The notes: generated from the sequence alone by a model not told the origin. Counted from the stretch's first letter, positions 27,705 to 36,972 are shown. The stretch is DNA of 43,686 bases from Arhodomonas aquaeolei DSM 8974 (GCF_000374645.1 NZ_KB894821.1:1-43686), one strand, 5' to 3'. Numbers and translations are program-made.

Positions 27705-28435
27705 GCGGGTCCTCCCGGCGTGTCCGCCCAGTAGAGCTCCACCGGGCAGTCGGCCTGCCGGGCGACGGCGGCGATGGGCAGCGGCTTCGTGGTGCCGGCA
27801 TCGGCCAGGGCCCGGTCGAAGACCGCGCGCTTGTCGTGGCCGGTGAAGCACACGATCAGGCGGCGGGTGGCGGCGAGCCGTGCCGCGGACTGGGAGAGCC
27901 GGCCCTCGGGGGCGACCGGGGCGGTCACCGCGGCGCAGTCGGCGTCCGGCCCGCCGGGGATCCGTCCGGGGAAGAGCGACGCGGTATGGCCATCCCCGCC
28001 CATGCCCAGGATCACGACGTCGTATGGTCGGGGCAGGCCGGCGAGGCGCTTGCAGCACGAGCGTGTCGCCTGCGCGGCGTCGCCGCCCGGGTCGCCCGCC
28101 AGGGGCACGAAACGCGCCGCCCGGGCCGCGCCGGTGAGCAGGTGCGTGTGCACCAGGTGCGCGTTGCTTTGGGGATCGTCCGCCGGCACCCGGCGCTCGT
28201 CGGTGAGCGTGACCATCACCGACGACCAGGGCAGCTCGATGCGGGACAGCGCCCGGAACAGGGCGACCGGCGTGCGCCCGCCGGGCACCACCAGTGTGGC
28301 GACGCCGCGGGCGGCCACGGCCTCGGTGAGGCTCGCAGCGACGCTCTCCGCCAGCGCGACGGCGAGGGCGTCGGGGTCGGCGTGCTCGACGATGCGGACG
28401 TCGGGCGAGGGGGCGACGCGGGAAGGCATGCTCAT
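27701..28435 (-). CDS. pgl: 6-phosphogluconolactonase
   Basis: A 244-residue NagB-fold lactonase that hydrolyses 6-phosphogluconolactone to 6-phosphogluconate, linking Zwf to Edd. Family motifs are VVPGGRTPVALFRAL, VTLTDERRVPADDPQSNAHL, and VVILGMGGDGHTASLFPG with the catalytic region Asp and His. The ATG at 28435 overlaps the zwf stop and its own stop overlaps the hexR start, so the three genes are translationally coupled. A second Met two codons later is possible. Confidence 0.93.
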   Translation of the reverse strand: MSMPSRVAPSPDVRIVEHADPDALAVALAESVAASLTEAVAARGVATLVVPGGRTPVALFRALSRIELPWSSVMVTLTDERRVPADDPQSNAHLVHTHLLTGAARAARFVPLAGDPGGDAAQATRSCCKRLAGLPRPYDVVILGMGGDGHTASLFPGRIPGGPDADCAAVTAPVAPEGRLSQSAARLAATRRLIVCFTGHDKRAVFDRALADAGTTKPLPIAAVARQADCPVELYWADTPGGPA

Positions 28436-29895
28436 GACTCCTCCCGCCAGGCCGAGCCGTTGCGTCCCAGCAGGGCGCTGGAGGCGGCGGGGCCCCAGGT
28501 GCCGGCGGTGTAAGGTTTGGGCTCGTCCTCTGTCTCCCGCCAGGCGTCCAGGATCGGGTCGACCCATTCCCAGGCGGCGGCGAGCTCGTCACGGCGCATG
28601 AACAGGGTCAGCGAGCCGCGGAGGACGTCCATCAGCAGCCGCTCGTAGGCGTCGGGCTGGCGCGCCTTGAACGCCTCGGCGAAATCGAGGTCCAGGTACA
28701 CCGGGCGCAGCCGCATGCGGTTGCCCCGGGACTTGGCCATGAGGTAGAGGCGCACGCCCTCGTCGGGCTGGAGCCGGATCACCAGGCGGTTGGGCTGGGG
28801 GCCGGCGCCCATGCCCTCGAACAGGTTGTGGGGTACGCCGCGGAAGTTCACCACGATCTCCGCGAGGCGCTGCTGCAGGCGCTTGCCCGTGCGCAGGTGG
28901 AACGGCACTCCGGACCAGCGCCAGCTCGCCAGCCCCGCCCGCACTGCGACAAAGGTCTCCGTGGTGCTGGTGGCGGGGATGCCGGACTCCTCGCGGTAGC
29001 CGGGCACGGGCTGGCCGTCGACGGCGCCGGCGCGGTATTGCCCGCGCACGGTGTTGCGCAGGGCGTCCGTGCCCTGCAACGGCTCCAGCGCGCGCAGGAC
29101 CTTGAGCTTTTCGTCGCGCACGGCGTCCGCCTCGAGGCTGACCGGCGGCTCCATGGCGACAATGCACAGCAGCTGCAGCAGGTGGTTCTGGACCATGTCC
29201 CGCAGCGCGCCGGTGCGGTCGTAGAAGGCGCCGCGGCCCGCGACGCCGCCGTCCTCGGCGACGGTGATCTGCACGTCGCTGATCCACTCCCGCCGCCACA
29301 GCGGCTCGAAGAGCATGTTGCCGAAGCGCAGGGCCATCAGGTTCTGAACCGTCTCCTTCCCCAGGTAGTGGTCGATGCGGTAGATCTGGGATTCGGAGAA
29401 GATCGCGCCGATGCGCTCGGAGATCGCCGTGGCGGAGGCGAGGTCGTGCCCCAGGGGCTTCTCCAGTACCACCCGCGAGGCCGGTGTGACCAGGTCCCTG
29501 GCGGCGAGGTTGTCGCAGATGTCGACGAACAGCGCCGGACTGGTCGCGAGGTAGAACACGCGGGTGCGCCCGGGGTGCGGCGCGAGCCATTCCGCAAGGG
29601 TGACGTAGTCTCCCGGGCTGCCGGCATCGACCTGACGGAAGTCGAGCAGCTCGGTGAAACGCCGCCACTGGTGCACGTCGAACTCCTCCGCGGGCACGAA
29701 CTCGCGGCACTGGGCCTCCGCCTGCTGGAGGAAGCCGTCGCGGTCGAGGGCGGTGCGGGAGAGCGCGAGAACGCGGCCGTTGTCCGGGAGGTCGCCGTCG
29801 CGGTGGCGCTGGTAGAGCGCCGGGACGAGCTTGCGCATCGCGAGGTCGCCGGTACCCCCGAAGATGATCAGGTCGAATGGCTCGACAGTGGCCAA
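28432..29895 (-). CDS. zwf: Glucose-6-phosphate 1-dehydrogenase
   Basis: A 487-residue enzyme (E. coli is 491) that oxidises glucose-6-phosphate to 6-phosphogluconolactone with NAD(P). It has the nucleotide-binding loop LIIFGGTGDLAMRKL (13-21), VVLEKPLGHDL, and the active-site motif YRIDHYLGKE with His176 and Lys180. The start is taken as TTG at 29895, preceded by GGAGGGG; the next upstream codons show no family similarity and no ATG gives the right N-terminus (ATVEPFDLIIFGG). It is the first gene of zwf-pgl-hexR, 46 bases downstream of a HexR operator. Confidence 0.95.
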   Translation of the reverse strand: MATVEPFDLIIFGGTGDLAMRKLVPALYQRHRDGDLPDNGRVLALSRTALDRDGFLQQAEAQCREFVPAEEFDVHQWRRFTELLDFRQVDAGSPGDYVTLAEWLAPHPGRTRVFYLATSPALFVDICDNLAARDLVTPASRVVLEKPLGHDLASATAISERIGAIFSESQIYRIDHYLGKETVQNLMALRFGNMLFEPLWRREWISDVQITVAEDGGVAGRGAFYDRTGALRDMVQNHLLQLLCIVAMEPPVSLEADAVRDEKLKVLRALEPLQGTDALRNTVRGQYRAGAVDGQPVPGYREESGIPATSTTETFVAVRAGLASWRWSGVPFHLRTGKRLQQRLAEIVVNFRGVPHNLFEGMGAGPQPNRLVIRLQPDEGVRLYLMAKSRGNRMRLRPVYLDLDFAEAFKARQPDAYERLLMDVLRGSLTLFMRRDELAAAWEWVDPILDAWRETEDEPKPYTAGTWGPAASSALLGRNGSAWREES

Positions 29896-29940
29896 GGTGC
29901 GTCCCCTCCGTCGGGATGGTCGGGATCGTCCGAGATGGTG

Positions 29941-29955
29941 TGTAGTAAAATTACA
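29941..29955. promoter_or_regulatory. HexR operator, zwf side
   Basis: TGTAGTAAAATTACA matches the HexR palindrome TGTAAT-WWW-ATTACA (described in Shewanella and other gammaproteobacteria) at 14 of 15 positions. It is 46 bases upstream of the zwf start codon, close to the expected promoter, so HexR bound here should repress zwf-pgl-hexR. Confidence 0.85.
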
Positions 29956-30013
29956 TAAATGACGCGACAATCCAAGCACTCTCTGGTCGGTCACGCGGTA
30001 TCGGGCGCCTTTT

Positions 30014-30042
30014 TTGACGCTGGAAGGTAGAGGGGCTACCGT
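30014..30042 (+). promoter_or_regulatory. Promoter of the edd-eda operon
   Basis: TTGACG (30014-30019) is one base from the -35 consensus. It is followed by a 17-base spacer and a weak -10 TACCGT (30037-30042). The expected start near 30049 falls inside the second HexR operator, which fits repression by steric block. Confidence 0.55.
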
Positions 30043-30045
30043 TGT

Positions 30046-30060
30046 TGTAGTTTTCTTACA
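30046..30060. promoter_or_regulatory. HexR operator, edd side
   Basis: TGTAGTTTTCTTACA matches the HexR palindrome at 13 of 15 positions. It overlaps the predicted transcription start of edd-eda. With the site at 29941-29955 it gives each divergent unit its own operator. Confidence 0.82.
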
Positions 30061-30089
30061 TAACCATGACCGTTCCCCGGAGCCCGTCC

Positions 30090-31937
30090 ATGACAGACAT
30101 CCATCCCGTGCTCGCCGAGGTGTGCGAGCGCATCCGCGAGCGCAGCCGTGAACGCCGCCGCGACTACCTGGCCGGCATCGATGCGGCGGGCCGCGAGGGG
30201 CCCGTCCGCGCGGGCCTGTCGTGCACGAATCTCGCCCACGCCTTCGCTGCTGCCGGCGACTCCGACAAGGCGGCGCTGCGCGGTCTGCAGCGGCCGAACG
30301 TCGCCATTGTCTCGGCCTACAACGACATGCTGAGCGCCCACCAGCCGCTGGGGGACTTCCCGCCGCTGATACGGCAGGCGGCGCGGGACGCCGGCGCAAC
30401 CGCGCAGTTCGCCGGCGGCGTGCCGGCGATGTGCGACGGCATCACCCAGGGCCAGCCCGGCATGGAGCTGTCGCTGTTCAGTCGCGATACCATCGCCATG
30501 GCCACGGCGATCGCGCTGTCTCACAACGCCTTCGATGCGGGGCTCTGCCTAGGGGTGTGCGACAAGATCGTGCCCGGACTGCTGATCGGGGCGCTTCACT
30601 TCGGTCACCTGCCTTTCGTGTTCGTCCCCGCCGGGCCGATGCCGTCGGGACTGCCGAACGCCGAGAAGTCCCGCATCCGCCAGCTCTACGCCGAGGGCCG
30701 GGTGGACCGCGCGGCGCTGCTCGAGGCGGAGTCGCAGTCCTATCACGCCCCGGGCACCTGCACCTTCTACGGCACGGCGAACAGCAACCAGCTGCTCATG
30801 GAGGTCATGGGGCTGCACCTGCCCGGTGCCGCGTTCGTGAACCCGGGCACGCCGCTGCGCGACGCGCTTACCATCGCCGCCACCCGTCGCGTGGTCGAGC
30901 TGCGTCACGGGGGCGAGGAATACACACCGGTCGGGCGGGTGGTCTGCGAGGAGGCCATCGTCAACGCGGTGGTCGGTCTGCTCGCCACCGGCGGCTCCAC
31001 CAATCACACCATCCACCTGCCGGCCATCGCCCGCGCTGCGGGCATCGAGCTCACCTGGGATGACTTCGCAGAGCTCTCCCGGGTGGTGCCGCTGCTCGCG
31101 CGGATCTACCCCAGCGGCAAGGCGGACGTGAATCACTTCCACGCCGCCGGCGGCATGGCCTACCTCATCGACCAGCTCCTGGACGCCGGGCTGCTGTTTC
31201 CGGACGTCATGACCGTGGCCGGCTCCGAGGGGCTGAGCCACTACCGCCGGGAGCCGTACCTGGCCGAGGGCGGCGTCGCCTGGCGGGAGCCCGCGGCGGA
31301 GAGCCTGGATTCCTCGGTGCTGCGCGGCTGTGACGCGCCGTTCGACAGGGAAGGCGGGCTGCGACTGCTCACGGGCAATCTCGGCCGCGCGGTGATCAAG
31401 GTCTCCGCGGTGGAGCGGGAGCGCTGGTGCGTGGAGGCGCCGGCGCGGGTGTTCGAGAGCCAGGAGGCGCTGCTGGAGGCGTTCTCCCGCGACGAGCTCA
31501 ATGAGGACATGGTGGCGGTGGTGCGCTTCCAGGGTCCCGGCGCCAACGGCATGCCGGAGCTGCACAAGCTCACGCCACAGCTCGGCGTCCTCCAGGACCG
31601 CGGCTACCGCGTGGCGCTGGTGACCGACGGGCGCATGTCCGGTGCCTCCGGCCGGGTGCCGGCGGCGATCCACCTCACCCCGGAATCCACGGCCGGTGGT
31701 GCGCTCGCGCGGGTGCGCGACGGCGACCGCATCCGCCTCGACGCCGGCGCCGGGACCCTGGAGGCCCTGGTCGATGCCGACGAGTGGGCGGCGCGGGCGC
31801 CGGCGGTCGCGCCGGACGCGGGCGGCCGGGGTATGGGCCGCGAGCTCTTCCAGCTCTTCCGTGCCAACGCCACGCCGGCGGAGGCCGGCGCGCGGGTGTT
31901 CGGTCTCGACGGCACGGCGCAGCACGGGGGTGGCTGA
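30090..31937 (+). CDS. edd: Phosphogluconate dehydratase (Entner-Doudoroff)
   Basis: A 615-residue [4Fe-4S] dehydratase of the IlvD/Edd family that converts 6-phosphogluconate to 2-keto-3-deoxy-6-phosphogluconate (KDPG). It is collinear with E. coli Edd: [64 protein letters not shown] and [16 protein letters not shown] are all conserved, including the cluster cysteines. The start at 30090 is preferred because GGAG lies 8 bases upstream; the ATG at 30066 is only six bases past the HexR operator and too close to the predicted transcription start. First gene of an operon with eda. Confidence 0.95.
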   Translation: MTDIHPVLAEVCERIRERSRERRRDYLAGIDAAGREGPVRAGLSCTNLAHAFAAAGDSDKAALRGLQRPNVAIVSAYNDMLSAHQPLGDFPPLIRQAARDAGATAQFAGGVPAMCDGITQGQPGMELSLFSRDTIAMATAIALSHNAFDAGLCLGVCDKIVPGLLIGALHFGHLPFVFVPAGPMPSGLPNAEKSRIRQLYAEGRVDRAALLEAESQSYHAPGTCTFYGTANSNQLLMEVMGLHLPGAAFVNPGTPLRDALTIAATRRVVELRHGGEEYTPVGRVVCEEAIVNAVVGLLATGGSTNHTIHLPAIARAAGIELTWDDFAELSRVVPLLARIYPSGKADVNHFHAAGGMAYLIDQLLDAGLLFPDVMTVAGSEGLSHYRREPYLAEGGVAWREPAAESLDSSVLRGCDAPFDREGGLRLLTGNLGRAVIKVSAVERERWCVEAPARVFESQEALLEAFSRDELNEDMVAVVRFQGPGANGMPELHKLTPQLGVLQDRGYRVALVTDGRMSGASGRVPAAIHLTPESTAGGALARVRDGDRIRLDAGAGTLEALVDADEWAARAPAVAPDAGGRGMGRELFQLFRANATPAEAGARVFGLDGTAQHGGG

Positions 31938-31938
31938 G

Positions 31939-32607
31939 ATGACGGGAATGGAGGGGATTGTCTCCCGGGTGAACGTGATCCCGGTGCTTGCCGTCGACGG
32001 CGTCGACTCGGCGGTGGAGACGGTACGCGCCCTGGTGGCGGGGGGGCTGCCGGTGGTGGAGATCACCCTGCGCACGCCGGCGGCACCCGCGGCGATCCGT
32101 GCCGCGGCCGGGCTGCCCGGTGCCGTGGTCGGGGCGGGTACGGTGCTGACCGGTGCGGACCTGCAGGGCGCCGTCGATGCCGGCGCGGCGTTCGCCGTCA
32201 GCCCCGGGGCGACGCCGTCGCTGCTCACCGCGGCGCGTCATAACGGCGTGCCGTTCATGCCCGGTGTGGCCACGCCCTCGGAGGTGCAGGGTGCGCTCGA
32301 GGCGGGCTTCACCCACCTGAAGTTCTTCCCCGCCGGGGTGGCGGGCGGCGTCGCCATGCTACGCGCACTCGCGGGCCCCTTCGCCGACGTGCGTTTCTGC
32401 CCCACGGGCGGGATCGACCCCGCCTCCGCGCCGGACTATCTCGCCCTCGACAATGTCGTGTGCGTGGGCGGGAGCTGGCTCGCGCCGCCGGCCAGCGTGG
32501 CGGCCGGGGACTGGGCCGGGATCACGGAGCGGGCGCGGGCGGCCGCGGCGCTCGGCGGGCGCACGCCGCCGCCGGGCCCCGCCGTGCCGGACCGGAGGCG
32601 CGCATGA
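31939..32607 (+). CDS. eda: KDPG aldolase (2-dehydro-3-deoxy-phosphogluconate aldolase)
   Basis: A 222-residue class I aldolase that splits KDPG into pyruvate and glyceraldehyde-3-phosphate. The catalytic Glu41 (VVEITLRTP), Schiff-base Lys128 (THLKFFPA), phosphate-binding GAGTVL and CPTGGI are in place. It starts two bases after the edd stop. The C-terminal 20 residues ([17 protein letters not shown]) are a Pro/Arg-rich extension beyond the usual fold. Its TGA overlaps the ATG of the next gene, tying the aldolase to the MGS-like protein. Confidence 0.95.
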   Translation: MTGMEGIVSRVNVIPVLAVDGVDSAVETVRALVAGGLPVVEITLRTPAAPAAIRAAAGLPGAVVGAGTVLTGADLQGAVDAGAAFAVSPGATPSLLTAARHNGVPFMPGVATPSEVQGALEAGFTHLKFFPAGVAGGVAMLRALAGPFADVRFCPTGGIDPASAPDYLALDNVVCVGGSWLAPPASVAAGDWAGITERARAAAALGGRTPPPGPAVPDRRRA

Positions 32608-34232
32608 GCGGAGGTGCGGGCGGGGCACGCCCGGCGGTCGCCGTCCTCGCCAGCCGTAGCCTCCGGCTTGGCCCCGACAGCCCCGCGGCGCGCTTCATCC
32701 GGCGGTTCGAGCCGTACTTCCGCGAGGTCCTGCGCCCGGAGCTCCATCTGCTCGAGGGTACGTACCGCTCGCTGTTGCGGTGCGGCCTGCTGCACGACTA
32801 CGAGCCGGTGGTGCGGGTTCCGCCAGGGGGCGAGGGCGGACTGGTGGCGCTGAGCGACCGGGTCGTCTCCGGGCTGCCCGACGGGCGCCGGCTCGATGCT
32901 GTGGTGTATTTCTCGGACCCGCGGGACGCCACCTCGCTGTTCCCGGACAGCCTGGCGCTGAAGCGCGAGTGCGTGGTCACGCGCACGCCGTTCCTTGCCT
33001 CCGAGGCCGCCGCGGTGGCGTGGTTCGGTATCGACTGGCTCGCCCGGGACGGGCGCAGTGCCGCGGCCAGCCACATCGATGGCGACGAGGCCGACGCCCT
33101 GGGCATGCGCTGGGATCCGGCGAACGACGCGGTTGCCCTGATCGCCCATGACACCCTCAAGGCGGAGATGCTGGCCTTTGCCGACGAGCACCGGGGGTTC
33201 CTCTCCCGGTTCGGCACGCGGCTCGGCACGGGGACCACCGGTGCGCTGCTCAACGGCCGCCTCCCGGAGCGCCTGGGGGAGCCGGCACCGGAGGTCCGGA
33301 ATCTGGCCGGGCGCCTGCGCGGGCTCTCCGCCGCCGGTGACTGGGTCACGGGGATGGCCAGCGGCCCCCGCGGCGGCGACGTGCAGATCGCCGAGCTCGT
33401 GCGCCAGCGGCGCTGTCAGGCGGTGGTGTTCTTCGAGGACCCCCACGTCTCCCGGGAGCACGAGGCGGATATCCAGCTCATGGAGCGGGCCACGCGCATC
33501 CCCGGCAACGAGGTGCTCTGTCTACACGATCCGGCGACCGCCCGCGAGTGGGCCGCACGCCACCAGCGCTGCGAGGCCGCCGGCCGGGACGGCTGGATGA
33601 CCCTGATCGACGCCTGCCGCCGGCGCTGGGGCGTGGAGCTCGTGCCCGTGGCGCCGACGGACGAAGGCGGCGATGCGCGCACCGCGCTGCTGGACGCCGC
33701 CGCCTGGTACATCCGTGCCCTGGTCTCCGAGCGTGCCCGCGGCACCGCCGCCACCGCCGGGCGGCTGCGTGTCGGCGTGGGCGGTGGTGGCCTGATCGGG
33801 GATCTCCTGGACGTCATCGCCTCGCTTGCGGAGCGGCTTCAGGCCGTGGACGATGCCCGTGGCGGTTTCGCCATGCCGCTGGTGCGGCGCGGCTATCGCC
33901 GCATGGCCAACGTCGAGGTCGTTCCGGAAGGCGGGGGCGCGGATGCGGTGCGCAATGCCGGTCACCTCGCCGCCGCGCTGTCCGCGACGCTCGCGCGGCC
34001 GGCGGCCACGGCGGACGGCGTCGACGTGAGGATCACGACGCTGTCGGACCCGCCGGGGAATGCCGGGGCGGTATCCGCGGGTCGACGCCAATCGATGGGT
34101 GACGACGTGCTCGTGGTGCCACCCGGCGCGCACCTGCGGCTCGACGGTCACGTCAGCGGCGGCGGGCTCACCACGGTGATCTCGATGGCGCGGGACGCAC
34201 GCGCCGCGCTGACGGGGAAGACGCCGGGTTAG
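32604..34232 (+). CDS. Tandem methylglyoxal-synthase-like protein, function unknown
   Basis: A 542-residue protein. Residues about 175-315 resemble methylglyoxal synthase: AHDTLK (181-186), GTGTTG (208-213), SGPRGGD with Asp259 where MgsA has its catalytic Asp (Asp71 in E. coli), AVVFFEDPH (273-281), and a final LCLHDPATA. Residues about 11-141 look like a second, degenerate copy (VVYFSDPRDATSLFPD, TRTPFLASEAAAVAW) in which the GGD Asp is replaced (GGL). Residues about 385-535 form an unassigned domain with RLRVGVGGGGLIGDLLDVIA. MgsA proteins are usually about 150 residues. It is translationally coupled to eda in a HexR-controlled operon, so a role in triose-phosphate overflow or sensing is inferred. 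Confidence 0.7.
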   Translation: MSGGAGGARPAVAVLASRSLRLGPDSPAARFIRRFEPYFREVLRPELHLLEGTYRSLLRCGLLHDYEPVVRVPPGGEGGLVALSDRVVSGLPDGRRLDAVVYFSDPRDATSLFPDSLALKRECVVTRTPFLASEAAAVAWFGIDWLARDGRSAAASHIDGDEADALGMRWDPANDAVALIAHDTLKAEMLAFADEHRGFLSRFGTRLGTGTTGALLNGRLPERLGEPAPEVRNLAGRLRGLSAAGDWVTGMASGPRGGDVQIAELVRQRRCQAVVFFEDPHVSREHEADIQLMERATRIPGNEVLCLHDPATAREWAARHQRCEAAGRDGWMTLIDACRRRWGVELVPVAPTDEGGDARTALLDAAAWYIRALVSERARGTAATAGRLRVGVGGGGLIGDLLDVIASLAERLQAVDDARGGFAMPLVRRGYRRMANVEVVPEGGGADAVRNAGHLAAALSATLARPAATADGVDVRITTLSDPPGNAGAVSAGRRQSMGDDVLVVPPGAHLRLDGHVSGGGLTTVISMARDARAALTGKTPG

Positions 34233-34537
34233 GGCGGCGCCGGGTCCCGCACGCCTGGCTGTGGCCTGCCAGTAGGTTGTTCACCCGGGGCCTGCCCGAA
34301 GACTGGAGGTGCGAGCCGGACGTGTCTGTCAGGACGCCCGGGTGTACAACCTTGTACGTTGTTCCCGGTCCGGGGTGGCGGATGGAAGTTCGGGCAGGTC
34401 GTGCGCCGCAGGCGTGGGACATTCCGGACCGGTCCCGGCGGCGTGGCGCACGGCGCCCCCCGGGCGTCCGTCGGCGACGATGTCGGCTGCCGGGTGCAGC
34501 CGACCTTGCATGTCTCGGGTTTGAGGGGGCTGCGCGG
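34233..34537. other. Structured 305-base region between convergent genes
   Basis: No protein gene is supported here. It holds several long inverted repeats: 34274-34289 with 34337-34352 (15 of 16 pairs), 34291-34300 with 34389-34398 (10 of 10), and 34365-34373 with 34424-34432 (9 of 9). The first two interleave like a pseudoknot. A terminator-like hairpin closes the region. GTTGT/ACAAC elements recur at 34276, 34346 and 34358. Function unknown. Confidence 0.5.
34482..34504 (+). terminator. Terminator-like hairpin after the ED operon
   Basis: GTCGGCTGC (34482-34490) and GCAGCCGAC (34496-34504) form a perfect 9-bp stem with a CGGGT loop, in the gap between convergent genes. No T-run follows. 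It could serve transcripts from either side. Confidence 0.45.
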
Positions 34538-34972
34538 CTAGCCGGAGAACCGCGCCGAGACACTCTGGAACGCCTGGCGGAAGGTCTCCGTCACCCGCTC
34601 CACGGTCGCCGCCTCATCGGCCGGGTCGACGTCGAACTCGGCCCACCATTCGCCGAAGGTCCGACCGGATTCCGTTACCGGCCAGAGGCGCATCTGCGAG
34701 ACGTAGTTGCGCACGGGCATGCCCGCCTCGAGGATCCGGTAGGCGCACAGGTATTCCCGGTCCGAGAGGGCGAGGAGCTCCTCGCGGATGCGCCCGCCCT
34801 CGTGGTCGACGAAGTTGCGCACACACCCGACCTGATCCGCGGGGCGGCCGTCCTCGATATGGCTTTCCGCGAACATCGGATGGTAGTCCGGCAGGCCGTT
34901 GAAGTCCCGGAGCACCCCCCAGGCCTGTTCGATGTCCGCGTCGAGCACCATGGTTACGTAAACCCTTGCCAT
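34538..34972 (-). CDS. SRPBCC (polyketide cyclase/START-like) family protein
   Basis: A 144-residue protein with the helix-grip fold pattern: VTMVLDADIEQAWGVLRDFN, then GLPDYHPMFAESHIEDG, then the strands VGCVRNFVDHEGGRIREELL and SQMRLWPVTESGRTFGEWWA, and a long C-terminal helix (ATVERVTETFRQAFQSV). Such proteins bind hydrophobic ligands or act as cyclases or dehydratases. GAGGAGG lies before the ATG. It is the last gene of the minus-strand importer/PEP-hydrolase unit, so it may handle the imported compound. Function unknown. Confidence 0.82.
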   Translation of the reverse strand: MARVYVTMVLDADIEQAWGVLRDFNGLPDYHPMFAESHIEDGRPADQVGCVRNFVDHEGGRIREELLALSDREYLCAYRILEAGMPVRNYVSQMRLWPVTESGRTFGEWWAEFDVDPADEAATVERVTETFRQAFQSVSARFSG

Positions 34973-35003
34973 CGTCTCTCTCCTCCTCGGTGATCCTGCG
35001 GGG

Positions 35004-35831
35004 TCAGGCGATGTCCTTGAAGCGCCGGATCTGGTCGGTCAGCGCGATCTCCGTGGGCAGACGCTCCATGCTGCTCGCGCCGTAGAAGCCCTGGCAGTGC
35101 TCGCTGTTGCGCAGCACGTAGCTCGCGTCGTCGGGGTTGGCGATCGGTCCGCCGTGGCAGATAACGAGCACGTCCGGGCGCACGCGCTTGGCCGCCTCGG
35201 CCCATTCGTCGATCAGTGCCACGCACTCGTCGAGCGTCCGCGAGGACTGTGCACCGATGCTGCCGCCGGTGGTCACGCCCATGTGCGGCACGATCATGTC
35301 GGCGCCGGCGCGTGCCATCTCGACCGCCTCGTCGGCGGAGAACACGTACGGCGTGGTCAGCAGGTCCAGCTCATGGGCCTGGCGGATCATGTCCACTTCC
35401 GTGGAGAAGTTGATGCCGGTCTCCTCCAGCGAAACCCGGAACGTCCCGTCGATGATGCCCACCGTCGGGAAATTCTGGACGCCGGAGTAGCCGAGCTCCT
35501 TCAGCTCGCGCAGCAGCTTGGGCATGATCACGAACGGATCGGTGCCATTAACGCCCGCCAGCACCGGTGTGTGCTTGACCACCGGCAGGATCTCGCCGGC
35601 CATGTCCTGGACGATCTCGTTGGCGTTGCCGTAGGCCAGCAGCCCCGCCGAGGAGGCCCGGCCCGCCATGCGGTAGCGCCCGGAGTTGTAGACGACGATC
35701 AGGTCGATGGCCCCGGCCTCTTCGCACTTGGCGGAGATCCCGGTACCGGCGCCGCCGCCGATGATGGGTTGGCCGCGCCGCGCCATTTCCTGGAATCGCT
35801 CGACGAGGACCTTGCGCTCGACTCTTGCCAT
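35004..35831 (-). CDS. PEP-hydrolase-like TIM-barrel family protein
   Basis: A 275-residue protein of the phosphoenolpyruvate hydrolase-like TIM-barrel family (often called TIM-barrel signal transduction protein). Features are the opening [53 protein letters not shown], and [20 protein letters not shown]. In plants and fungi this domain is found fused behind a Tm-1-like UPF0261 domain. Here the UPF0261 partner is a separate gene (42003-43202) on the other side of the same locus. The chemical role in bacteria is not established. It starts 45 bases after the permease gene. Confidence 0.82.
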   Translation of the reverse strand: MARVERKVLVERFQEMARRGQPIIGGGAGTGISAKCEEAGAIDLIVVYNSGRYRMAGRASSAGLLAYGNANEIVQDMAGEILPVVKHTPVLAGVNGTDPFVIMPKLLRELKELGYSGVQNFPTVGIIDGTFRVSLEETGINFSTEVDMIRQAHELDLLTTPYVFSADEAVEMARAGADMIVPHMGVTTGGSIGAQSSRTLDECVALIDEWAEAAKRVRPDVLVICHGGPIANPDDASYVLRNSEHCQGFYGASSMERLPTEIALTDQIRRFKDIA

Positions 35832-35876
35832 TGTCGGTTCCTTTGCTTGCGTGTCGATTGCCGTGCCGGACCCGGG

Positions 35877-36968
35877 TTACCGGGTCTGCGGCGACGTTCC
35901 GTTACCGGCAGGGGCGCGCGCGCCGTCGCCGGACCCCGCCCCGGTCCAGCGCGTGAGCACGCGCTCGAGGACCCGGCGGGTGCGGGCGTCGACGCCGAAG
36001 ATCCCGTTCGGGAAGTTCTTGACGACGACGACGAAGATCAGGCCCACCACCGTCCAGTAATGGCTGGTGCCGAACCACTGCTGCATGAGGTAGCTGACGA
36101 CACTGATCAGCACGGTGACGAGGATGCCCCCGATCAGCCCGCCGACCAGGCTGGATACCCCGCCGACGAGCGCGGACAGGACCACGATCAGCGACGCCGT
36201 CAGGCCGGCGACGTCCGGGCTCACCACACCGTGGTAGTAGACGCCCAGCACCCCGGCGAGGCCGGCGATGACGCCCGAGAGCACCATCAGCAGCCAGCGG
36301 TGCAGCTGGACGCGGAAGCCGAGGGCCCGCATGCGCTCGGGGCGGTCGCGTATACCCTGGAGGGTCAGGCCGAAGGGGGTGCGCAGCAGCCAGCGCAGGC
36401 CCAGGTAGCTCGCCGCGGCCACGATCACGGTCACCAGGTACAGCGGGGCCGCGTCACCCAGCGAGAAGCCGGCCACCTCGGGGGCCTGTATGCCGGCGAC
36501 GCCGTTGTAGCCGCCGGTCACGGACTGCCACTGCATCGCCACGCCGAAGAACATCTGCAGCAGCGCCAGGGTCATGATCAGGAAGTAGATCCCCGAGGAG
36601 CGCACGGCGATCAGCCCGAACAGGCCGGCCAGCACCGCGGCGGAGAGTACTGCCAGCGGCACCGTGAGCAGGGCCGGCAGGCCCATGTCGTGGCCGCCGA
36701 TGCCGACCACGTAGGCGGCCATGCCGTAGAAGGCCATCTGCGCCAGCGAGACCATGCCGCCGAAGCCCGCGAGGAGGCTGAAGCTCATCGCGACCATGCC
36801 CGTGATCAGCCCGCTGGTGAGCAGCTGGAGCTGGAACGTGGTCCCGAGTAGCGGGTAGAGCACCGCCAGGGCCATCAGCACGGCCGCGGTCGTCACGTCG
36901 CGGCGGTTGCCGCGCCGGGCGGTGTCCGCCAGCCGCTCATTGAGGGACGTCCGGATCTCGGTATGCAT
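35877..36968 (-). CDS. Branched-chain-type ABC permease (LivM-like)
   Basis: A 363-residue inner-membrane permease with eight to ten helices and polar ends. The signature cytoplasmic segment is LTLQGIRDRPERMRALGFRV, preceded by LGLRWLLRTPFG, as in LivM/UrtC proteins. It pairs with the LivH-like permease encoded 4 bases upstream to form the channel. The C-terminal 40 residues are Arg/Gly-rich. Substrates of this family include branched-chain amino acids, urea, amides and aromatic acids. Confidence 0.92.
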   Translation of the reverse strand: MHTEIRTSLNERLADTARRGNRRDVTTAAVLMALAVLYPLLGTTFQLQLLTSGLITGMVAMSFSLLAGFGGMVSLAQMAFYGMAAYVVGIGGHDMGLPALLTVPLAVLSAAVLAGLFGLIAVRSSGIYFLIMTLALLQMFFGVAMQWQSVTGGYNGVAGIQAPEVAGFSLGDAAPLYLVTVIVAAASYLGLRWLLRTPFGLTLQGIRDRPERMRALGFRVQLHRWLLMVLSGVIAGLAGVLGVYYHGVVSPDVAGLTASLIVVLSALVGGVSSLVGGLIGGILVTVLISVVSYLMQQWFGTSHYWTVVGLIFVVVVKNFPNGIFGVDARTRRVLERVLTRWTGAGSGDGARAPAGNGTSPQTR

Positions 36969-36972
36969 GGGC

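Noticed and set aside
34277-34993. Plus-strand open frame through the convergent gap and the SRPBCC gene
   Set aside because: Mostly antisense to the SRPBCC gene; no ribosome site; Arg/Gly/Pro-rich translation.
35097-36851. Plus-strand open frame of about 584 codons opposite the PEP-hydrolase-like and LivM-like genes
   Set aside because: Shadow frame crossing two real genes; no recognisable domain.
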